Shown here: positions 57,021 through 64,000 of the stretch, piece by piece
Position numbering within the stretch: the stretch's first letter is position 1
Layout: each line of letters starts with the position of its first letter
Assembly: GCA_030830005.1 (NCBI GenBank)
Contig: JAURNV010000031.1
Span: 120,222-184,221 of the forward strand
From: Flavobacteriaceae bacterium
Lineage (GTDB): Bacteria; Bacteroidota; Bacteroidia; Flavobacteriales; Flavobacteriaceae
Length of the DNA: 64,000 nucleotides
Reading direction: 5' to 3'
Program-made: the position numbers and the translations under genes
The notes under the pieces: generated by a model
Database searches by the model: none
Told to the model about the DNA's origin: nothing
The model's input: only the letters and a program-made list of their open reading frames with translations

Positions 57021-58336
57021 TGGAGCTTAAAGAAACCTTATTGTCTTCGTATTTAGCTTTTGATGGTCAAGAAGGGCCACAGCAAAAGCTGCAAGACCAG
57101 CGCGCAGCAGCTATCGAAGTTTTTGAACAACAAGGTTTTCCCAACACAAAAGAGGAAGATTGGAAATATACCTCATTGCGTAGCCTTACCAAAACTCAGT
57201 TTTCAGTATTTCCTAAGGAAGAGGTTAGTTTGAAATTAGAGGACGTAAAACCGTATATCCTTCAGGATGTAGATACCTATAAAATTGTTTTTGTAGACGG
57301 TATTTATAATGCCTATTTGTCAGAAACTACACACGATGGTGTAGATGTATGCTTGCTATCTGCGGCACTAACGATGAAAAAATATGCTCCTAAAATCAAA
57401 AAATATTTTAACCAAATTGCGGAAAAAGAAGCGTCGCTTACAGCACTCAATACCGCCTTTACCAAAGAGGGAGCTTACATTTATGTCCCTGAAGGAAAAG
57501 TAGTTGAAAAGCCCGTTCAAATCATTCATTTTGCTACAAACAAAAACCCTAATCTGTTGTTGCAACCGCGAAACCTTATAGTAGTGGGGAAAAATGCCGA
57601 AATACAAATTGTGGAACGGCACCAGAGTTTGTCCGAAAAGACAACATTTACAAACGCAGTTACGGAAATTTTTGCCGAACAAAACGCTCAAATCGATTAT
57701 TATAAAATCCAAAACGACAATACAGAGGCATCTCTTATTGATAGCACCTATATTTCACAGCAAAAGCATAGCCATGCTAAAGTACACACCTTTTCTTTTG
57801 GAGGAAAACTCATTAGAAACAATCTGAATTTTTATCATAAAGACGCTGAAATAAATTCTACAATGAAGGGAATTACCCTTATTGAAGGAACGCAGTTTGT
57901 CGATCATCACACTCTAGTACATCATGCGCATCCCAACTGCGAGAGCCATCAAGATTATAAAGGAATCTTTGCTGAAAAAGCAACGGGGGTATTTAACGGA
58001 AAAATTATTGTTGAAAAAGAGGCACAAAAAACCAACGCCTTTCAGCAAAACAACAATATTTTGATGGACGACAAGGCGAGTATTAACACCAAGCCGCAGT
58101 TGGAAATTTTTGCCGATGATGTAAAGTGTAGTCACGGGTGTACCATCGGTCAGCTAGACGAAGATGCACTCTTTTATTTGCAAACCCGTGGTATTCCTAA
58201 AAAAGAGGCGCGTGGACTACTAACCTATGCCTTTGCAAACAATGTGTTGCAGAGTGTACAGATTGACTCTGTTAAAAAAAGAATCAATAAACTAATTGCT
58301 AACAAGTTAGGTGTCAATATTGGGTTTGATGTATAG
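57020..58336 (+). CDS. sufD: Fe-S cluster assembly protein SufD
   Basis: NTKEEDWKYTSLRSL; KCSHGCTIGQLDEDALFYLQTRGIPKKEARGLL. Confidence 0.97.
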   Translation: MELKETLLSSYLAFDGQEGPQQKLQDQRAAAIEVFEQQGFPNTKEEDWKYTSLRSLTKTQFSVFPKEEVSLKLEDVKPYILQDVDTYKIVFVDGIYNAYLSETTHDGVDVCLLSAALTMKKYAPKIKKYFNQIAEKEASLTALNTAFTKEGAYIYVPEGKVVEKPVQIIHFATNKNPNLLLQPRNLIVVGKNAEIQIVERHQSLSEKTTFTNAVTEIFAEQNAQIDYYKIQNDNTEASLIDSTYISQQKHSHAKVHTFSFGGKLIRNNLNFYHKDAEINSTMKGITLIEGTQFVDHHTLVHHAHPNCESHQDYKGIFAEKATGVFNGKIIVEKEAQKTNAFQQNNNILMDDKASINTKPQLEIFADDVKCSHGCTIGQLDEDALFYLQTRGIPKKEARGLLTYAFANNVLQSVQIDSVKKRINKLIANKLGVNIGFDV

Positions 58337-59555
58337 CACAACACTTCATTTAGAGAAAATTCGTGCCGATTTTCCAATCCTACACCGTAAGGTGAACGGT
58401 CAAGCTTTAATATACTTAGACAACGCTGCTACCTCGCAAACTCCTTTATCTGTAATTGATGCTATTAGTGATTATTACAAAAACACCAATGCTAATATTC
58501 ACCGGGGAGTACATGCACTTAGCCAAGAAGCTACGGACCTATTTGAGGCTGCTAGAAAGAAAATCCAAACGCATTTTAACGCTACACATGCTCACGAAAT
58601 CATTCTAACTTCGGGAACTACGCACTCCATAAATTTAGTTGCAAACGGCTTTGCCTCGCTATTAAATGAAGGTGATGAACTCATTGTATCAGCTTTGGAG
58701 CATCATGCCAACATTGTACCATGGCAAATGCTTTGTGAGCGCACTAAAGCCAAACTAAACGTTATTCCCATGACGGAAAATGGCACACTTGACATGGAGG
58801 CCTTTGACGCTATGGTAAATTCTAAAACCAAAGTGGTTTTTGTCAATCATGTTTCTAACGCGCTTGGGGTTATAAACCCCATTGAACACATTATTAAGAA
58901 AGCGCATGCTGTGGGTGCAGCAGTACTTATCGATGGCGCTCAAGCTACTCCGCATTTGATACCTGACATGCAGGCATTGGATGTGGATTTTTACACTACT
59001 TCGGCACATAAAATTTGTGGCCCAACAGGAATTGGTATGCTCTACGGCAAAGAGGAATGGTTGCGTAAACTTCCTCCATACCAAGGAGGGGGTGAAATGA
59101 TTGATCAAGTTACTTTTGAAAAAACAACATACGCCGATTTGCCACATAAATTTGAAGCGGGTACACCTAATATTGCTGGAGGTGTGGGGTTTGGGGCCGC
59201 CATAGCTTATATGAATTCCATTGGATTTGATGCCATCAAAGCACACGAAAATGACTTATTGCATCATGCTACCAAAAAACTATCAGAAATTGAGGGCTTA
59301 CGTATTTATGGCAATGTCCCCAATAAAGTCGCTGTAATTTCATTTAATGTAACAGGATTACATCCCTACGATATTGGTACGTTACTCGACAAAATGGGTA
59401 TTGCCGTACGTACAGGACATCATTGTTGCCAACCCATTATGGATTTTTATCAAATTCCGGGAACCGTACGTGCTTCGTTTGCATTTTATAATACCCACGA
59501 AGAAGTAGAACGATTTGTGTCCGGTTTGGAAAAAGCCATAAGTATGTTACGTTAA
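58329..59555 (+). CDS. sufS: Cysteine desulfurase SufS
   Basis: YLDNAATSQTP; HKICGPTGIGMLYGK; RTGHHCCQPIM; overlaps the sufD stop. Confidence 0.97.
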   Translation: MYSTTLHLEKIRADFPILHRKVNGQALIYLDNAATSQTPLSVIDAISDYYKNTNANIHRGVHALSQEATDLFEAARKKIQTHFNATHAHEIILTSGTTHSINLVANGFASLLNEGDELIVSALEHHANIVPWQMLCERTKAKLNVIPMTENGTLDMEAFDAMVNSKTKVVFVNHVSNALGVINPIEHIIKKAHAVGAAVLIDGAQATPHLIPDMQALDVDFYTTSAHKICGPTGIGMLYGKEEWLRKLPPYQGGGEMIDQVTFEKTTYADLPHKFEAGTPNIAGGVGFGAAIAYMNSIGFDAIKAHENDLLHHATKKLSEIEGLRIYGNVPNKVAVISFNVTGLHPYDIGTLLDKMGIAVRTGHHCCQPIMDFYQIPGTVRASFAFYNTHEEVERFVSGLEKAISMLR

Positions 59556-59571
59556 TCCGTACCTTTATACT

Positions 59572-59994
59572 ATGAATATAGTTGAAAAACAAGCTGAAAT
59601 TGTCACAGAATTTGCCCTGTTTGATGACTGGATGCAACGCTACGAATACATGATTGAATTAGGAAAATCCTTACCGCTAATTGCGCCAACTTACAAAACT
59701 GATGATCACATCATTAAAGGGTGCCAAAGTAAAGTTTGGGTACACGCAGAGTTAGAAAATGATAAAATCATATTTACAGCCGATAGTGATGCTATTATTA
59801 CTAAAGGTATTATTGCAATTCTTATTCGTGTTTTTTCGAATCAACACCCTAAAGACATTTTAGCTGCCGATACCGCTTTTATTGATGAAATAGGGCTTAA
59901 AGAACATCTATCCCCAACAAGAGCCAACGGATTAGTTTCAATGATTAAACAACTGAAAATGTACGCTCTCGCGTACCAAACACAACTCTCATAA
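59572..59994 (+). CDS. sufE: SufE family sulfur acceptor
   Basis: FDDWMQRYEYMIELGKSLPLI...IKGCQSKVWV. Confidence 0.95.
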   Translation: MNIVEKQAEIVTEFALFDDWMQRYEYMIELGKSLPLIAPTYKTDDHIIKGCQSKVWVHAELENDKIIFTADSDAIITKGIIAILIRVFSNQHPKDILAADTAFIDEIGLKEHLSPTRANGLVSMIKQLKMYALAYQTQLS

Positions 59995-59996
59995 TT

Positions 59997-60308
59997 ATGG
60001 ACACAACTGCGCTTGGAGAAAAAATTGTTCGGGTCCTCAAAACCATTTATGACCCCGAAATCCCTGTTGATATTTACGAATTGGGGTTGATTTACGATGT
60101 TTTTGTAAATGAGGACAATGATGTGAAAGTGTTAATGACACTTACCACACCCAACTGCCCCGTGGCAGAGAGTCTTCCGCAAGAAGTAAAGGAAAAAATT
60201 CGCGAACTTGACGAAGTTAAAGAGGTAGAGCTTGAGCTTACTTTTGATCCACCATGGACACGGGATCTTATGAGTGAAGAAGCCAAACTAGAACTCGGAT
60301 TTTTGTAA
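59997..60308 (+). CDS. MIP18/DUF59 family Fe-S assembly protein (SufT-like)
   Basis: IYDPEIPVDIYELGLIYDV...MTLTTPNCPVAESLP...LTFDPPWTRDLMSEEAKLELGFL. Confidence 0.92.
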   Translation: MDTTALGEKIVRVLKTIYDPEIPVDIYELGLIYDVFVNEDNDVKVLMTLTTPNCPVAESLPQEVKEKIRELDEVKEVELELTFDPPWTRDLMSEEAKLELGFL

Positions 60309-60814
60309 TGTCAAAAGAGATTGTCAATCGGGTGTCTAAGAGTGCTCTTCAAGTAATTGATTTGGAAGAATTTTATCAAGAAGGTACTCGAACGCAACTT
60401 TCCATAGCTGATTTTCTAGACGATGGTGTAGTCCTTCGTGAACAATCCTTTAGAGAACGGTTAGAAAACTATGCGTGGGAAATGTATAGAAATCATTTAG
60501 TGGCTGTATATTGCCCCGATGCCATTATTATCCCGCAATGGGCTTCTTTACTAGTGGTAACTTATTTGCAGCCCGTAACCAAAGCTGTTGTCGTGGGAAC
60601 TTTGCAGGACTTAGAACATCTTTTATTTACAGAAAAGCTCGTTACATTTGACACCAAACCATTCATAAACGGTTTGGTCATGATTAAAGGTTGTTCCAAT
60701 AAACCCGTGCCGCAACAGGCCATGGGATTGCTTGCAGCAAAGTTAACCCCAGTAGTGCGAAAATTATCCTATGGAGAAGCTTGTTCTTCCGTACCTTTGT
60801 ATAAGAAACCTTAA
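60308..60814 (+). CDS. DUF2480 family protein
   Basis: EIVNRVSKSALQVIDLEEFYQEGTRTQLSIADFLDDGVVLREQSFRE; TAATG overlap with the upstream gene. Confidence 0.82.
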   Translation: MSKEIVNRVSKSALQVIDLEEFYQEGTRTQLSIADFLDDGVVLREQSFRERLENYAWEMYRNHLVAVYCPDAIIIPQWASLLVVTYLQPVTKAVVVGTLQDLEHLLFTEKLVTFDTKPFINGLVMIKGCSNKPVPQQAMGLLAAKLTPVVRKLSYGEACSSVPLYKKP

Positions 60815-60825
60815 CCTGAAGTATC

Positions 60826-61707
60826 TTGAAAAACGTTTTTATTCCCCTCATTTTAATGTTATCCTTTTTGGCTGTTGGACAGCAAGAAAACGACAAAGTC
60901 CCTGAAGAAGAATGGAAAAATGGCGGCAAAGCTACATTACTATTTAACCAAGCTTCCTTTAGTGAATGGGCTTCAGGAGGTCAAAATAGTGTTTCACTTA
61001 GTTTTCATGCGGAATATGATCTTAACTATGCAAATAATGGGTGGAGTTGGGACACCAAATTTTTAGGTGATTTTGGGCTTACCAAACTCAGCGGCACAAA
61101 GTTTTTACGAAAAACCAACGACCGCTTTGATTTACAATCCTTTTTAGGAAAAAAGTTTAGTAACTATTGGAGCTATTCAACCGTATTTGGTGTAAAAACT
61201 CAGTTTGCGCGTGGGTATCAATATGCAGAGGATAATGATGGCAATGAGACTAGAAGTTTAAAAACTCATTTTTTCTCCCCTGTTTATATTCAGTTAGGGG
61301 TGGGATTGTATTGGAAAAAATCCAAAAATCTTTGGGTAAACATTGCCCCCTTCACACAACGACTAACACTGGTAAGTCGAAAGTTTACTATGGATTTAGC
61401 TGAGGGCGTAGAATACTTTGGGGTTCGCAAAGGGGATAACCATCGCTTTGAACTAGGAGCATCATTGAATGCACTTTACAAATTCAGTCCGTTTGAAAAC
61501 ATAACGCTCGAACAACGCCTTGGGTTATATGCTGACTATTTAGACAAAGCCAAAAACATAGATTTAGACTACCAAGTTACTACTGAAATGAAGGTGAATG
61601 ATTACATTTCCACCAATCTAATTCTACAGCTCGTTTACGATGATAATGCCGTTCAGGGCTTGCAAGTGCGCGAAGTGTTTGGTGTTGGAGTTCAAATGGA
61701 GTTTTAA
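60826..61707 (+). CDS. DUF3078 family secreted protein (TTG start)
   Basis: Signal peptide MKNVFIPLILMLSFLAVGQQ; ATLLFNQASFSEWASGGQNSVSL. Confidence 0.85.
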   Translation: MKNVFIPLILMLSFLAVGQQENDKVPEEEWKNGGKATLLFNQASFSEWASGGQNSVSLSFHAEYDLNYANNGWSWDTKFLGDFGLTKLSGTKFLRKTNDRFDLQSFLGKKFSNYWSYSTVFGVKTQFARGYQYAEDNDGNETRSLKTHFFSPVYIQLGVGLYWKKSKNLWVNIAPFTQRLTLVSRKFTMDLAEGVEYFGVRKGDNHRFELGASLNALYKFSPFENITLEQRLGLYADYLDKAKNIDLDYQVTTEMKVNDYISTNLILQLVYDDNAVQGLQVREVFGVGVQMEF

Positions 61708-61714
61708 CCAAATC

Positions 61715-62941
61715 CTACTCCTCTTCTACCGCAATTTCGGGGTAAAGAAAGTGGTTGTAGGGAAAACGGGTAATGTGTAACTCTCGTACTTTTTGGTATA
61801 CCCGGTTGCGGAAGAATTCCATATTTGTTTTTTCGGCTGCAGAAATAAACACCGCATCACCCTGCATTTTTGCCATCCACGTTTCTTTCCATTCCTCAAG
61901 CGAAAAATGGATTGTTCCTCTAGTGATCATCAAGTCGGTTTCGTCATACACTTCGGGAGTATAGGCATCTATTTTGTTAAACACCATCAGTGTGGGTTTA
62001 TCTTCAACCTTTAGTTCACTAAGCAGCTGGTTTACGGAATCTATATGTGCCTCAAACTGTGGGTGGGCAATGTCTACCACATGTAACAACAAGTCCGCTT
62101 CGTGTACTTCATCCAGCGTGCTTTTAAAACTTTCTACCAGTTGCGTGGGGAGTTTACGAATAAATCCAACCGTATCGGAAAGTAAAAAAGGTAAATTGCC
62201 TACCACTACTTTTCGAACCGTTGTATCTAAGGTTGCAAAGAGTTTGTTTTCGGCAAACACATCGCTTTTACTGAGCACATTCATCAGTGTAGATTTCCCC
62301 ACATTGGTATAGCCCACCAATGCTACACGCACGAGTGAACCACGATTACCCCGTTGGGTAGCCATTTGACGATCTATAGTGGTAAGTTTCTTTTTGAGGA
62401 GTGAAATTTTATCGCGAACAATACGGCGATCTGTTTCAATTTCGGTTTCCCCGGGGCCGCGCATCCCAATCCCTCCACGTTGGCGTTCTAAGTGTGTCCA
62501 AAGTCCTTTAAGACGGGGCAACAAATATTGATATTGCGCCAATTCTACCTGAGTACGAGCATAACTGGTTTTGGCGCGCTGCGCAAAAATATCTAAAATA
62601 AGTCCTGTTCGGTCTAAAATTTTACACCGGAGAAGTTCCTCTATATTGCTTTGCTGGGCAGGAGTAAGCTCGTCATCAAAAATAACGGTGCTGATGTCGT
62701 GCGTTTTGACATAGGCTTGCACCTCTTCCATTTTACCACTTCCAATAAAGGTTTTAGGGTGCGGAGTATCCATTTTTTGTGTAAATCGTTTTTTAACTTC
62801 ACCCCCTGCAGTCAAGGTCAAAAACGCTAATTCGTCCATGTAATCACTTACTTGTTGGGCGGTTTGTTCTTGGTTAATAATTCCAACCAAAACCGCGAGT
62901 TCGAAGGTGTGCCTTTTTTGCTCTATCATGGCGTTTGCCAA
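61715..62941 (-). CDS. hflX: GTPase HflX
   Basis: FIGSGKMEEVQAYV; GGIGMRGPGETEIETDRR; GYTNVGKSTLMN. Confidence 0.96.
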   Translation of the reverse strand: MANAMIEQKRHTFELAVLVGIINQEQTAQQVSDYMDELAFLTLTAGGEVKKRFTQKMDTPHPKTFIGSGKMEEVQAYVKTHDISTVIFDDELTPAQQSNIEELLRCKILDRTGLILDIFAQRAKTSYARTQVELAQYQYLLPRLKGLWTHLERQRGGIGMRGPGETEIETDRRIVRDKISLLKKKLTTIDRQMATQRGNRGSLVRVALVGYTNVGKSTLMNVLSKSDVFAENKLFATLDTTVRKVVVGNLPFLLSDTVGFIRKLPTQLVESFKSTLDEVHEADLLLHVVDIAHPQFEAHIDSVNQLLSELKVEDKPTLMVFNKIDAYTPEVYDETDLMITRGTIHFSLEEWKETWMAKMQGDAVFISAAEKTNMEFFRNRVYQKVRELHITRFPYNHFLYPEIAVEEE

Positions 62942-63687
62942 GTATTTAGGGAAAGGGTGTTGCCATCAAAAACGGCATAGGTGTTGTATTCCAACCAATC
63001 GCCAAGATTGATGTAGCTTGCATTTTTGGGAAGGTCAATTTCTAGAGGCAAATGCCGATGCCCGAAAATAAAATAGTCCACGTTTTGTGTTTCCAACTTC
63101 TGCTTGCAATACTGTACTAGCCACTCGCTATCTGGGCCATGATACACTTTGTCATCGTCGCCAGAAATGAGTCTGTTTTTTAAGGAAAGATGCTGTGCAA
63201 AGCGCAAGCCTAAATCAGGATGAATCCAACGGTAGAAAAACTGCATGATTTTGTTGCGAAACAGTTTTTTCATGCGTTTATAGCCTCTGTCGCCAGGGCC
63301 AAGACCATCGCCGTGTCCAATAAAAAAGGTTTTGTCATTTAAGGTAATTTGCTGTGGCTCGTAAAAAACTGGAATTCCTAATTCGGTTTTAAAGTAATCT
63401 CTCATCCACATGTCGTGGTTGCCAACAAAAAAAAGAATCGGAATACCACTATCCGAAATCTCGGCAAGTTTGCCCAAAACTCGTACAAACCCCTTGGGAA
63501 TTACGCGCTTGTATTCAATCCAAACATCAAACAAATCGCCCAGCAAATAAATGGCGGCAGCATCTTTCTTTATCGTATCAAGCCATGCCACAAACTGCTT
63601 TTCGCGTAGGCGACTTTTTTCGTAATTGGGTGCGCCCAGATGATTGTCAGAGGCGAAGTATACTTTTTTACCCTTAGGTATGTTCAT
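62926..63687 (-). CDS. UDP-2,3-diacylglucosamine diphosphatase (LpxH-like)
   Basis: YFASDNHLGAP; LLGDLFDVW; FVGNHDMW; GHGDGLGPGD; FGHRHLP; start ATG 63687. Confidence 0.9.
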   Translation of the reverse strand: MNIPKGKKVYFASDNHLGAPNYEKSRLREKQFVAWLDTIKKDAAAIYLLGDLFDVWIEYKRVIPKGFVRVLGKLAEISDSGIPILFFVGNHDMWMRDYFKTELGIPVFYEPQQITLNDKTFFIGHGDGLGPGDRGYKRMKKLFRNKIMQFFYRWIHPDLGLRFAQHLSLKNRLISGDDDKVYHGPDSEWLVQYCKQKLETQNVDYFIFGHRHLPLEIDLPKNASYINLGDWLEYNTYAVFDGNTLSLNTWQTP

Positions 63688-63703
63688 GGTGCAAAAATAC
63701 AAA

Positions 63704-64000
63704 TTACTGGTCGGCAGCGTACCACTCGGCATAAGAGGTTGCTGTTTCTTGCAAACGCAAGTGATGTAAAGCAATGTTAATGGGCAGTCTTGCTTGAATT
63801 TTGGCAGCGAAATCAATTATCATTTCTTCACTAGTAGGCTGATAATCGACAAGTAAAACTTTGTGTCCGCTTTGCTCCAAGGTTTTTGCCAGTTCAACAT
63901 GGGGTGTGTTTTGGTTAAAAACTGTGGCGTGGTCGAATACATCTACAATCTCTTCTCTAACCATTTTTTTAAGGTCCTTAAAGTCAATAACCATTCCGTA
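63704..64000 (-). CDS. 6-pyruvoyl-tetrahydropterin synthase / QueD family, C-terminal part (5' end beyond window)
   Basis: MVIDFKDLKKMVREEIVDVFDHATVFNQNTPH...PTSEEMIIDFAAKIQ...LHHLRLQETATSYAEW. Confidence 0.85.
   Translation of the reverse strand, partial: YGMVIDFKDLKKMVREEIVDVFDHATVFNQNTPHVELAKTLEQSGHKVLLVDYQPTSEEMIIDFAAKIQARLPINIALHHLRLQETATSYAEWYAADQ

Noticed and set aside
1-64000. CRISPR arrays, transposases, integrases, phage genes, restriction or toxin-antitoxin systems
   Set aside because: Looked for in both the ORF translations and repeats; none found. The window is core-genome-like and does not contain an evident novel defence or mobile system.

Overview
This is a ~64 kb, AT-rich, gene-dense chromosomal window from a Bacteroidetes, probably a member of the Flavobacteriia. 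Almost all of it is housekeeping sequence. I see no CRISPR array, phage, IS element, toxin-antitoxin or defence island. Main blocks: alternative complex III (actA-F, minus strand, actF cut by the window start); a SPOR protein; infB-nusA-rimP; tRNA-Gln(UUG); a DUF2723 membrane glycosyltransferase; a cysteine-less thioredoxin-fold protein; polA; rplM-rpsI; rpsB-tsf; pyrH-frr; an RND/MMPL transporter; asnS; rpoN; a DUF4270 lipoprotein with TSP3-type Asp repeats; a GT5 N-domain-only glycogen-synthase-like protein; panC-panD-LPG_synthase_TM-radA; an aldo/keto reductase; xth; glyS; comF; an Ig-like lipoprotein; a nitrilase-family amidase; sdhCAB; a BNR/VPS10-like protein; pepP; thiL; a suf operon (sufA-B-lipoprotein-C-D-S-E, MIP18/DUF59, DUF2480, DUF3078); hflX; lpxH-like; and a partial queD/PTPS. 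The observations most worth a second look: (i) sdhA is split into two ORFs by an apparent 1-nt deletion; (ii) a strong hairpin sits at the predicted 5' end of the rplM-rpsI mRNA; (iii) a terminator-like hairpin plus U-tract abuts the rimP start codon; (iv) all eight convergent gene pairs overlap or abut, four of them by exactly 4 nt with interlocked stop codons; (v) an inverted repeat lies upstream of the suf operon; (vi) the thioredoxin-fold protein has lost its CxxC. I found no convincing undescribed multi-gene system.
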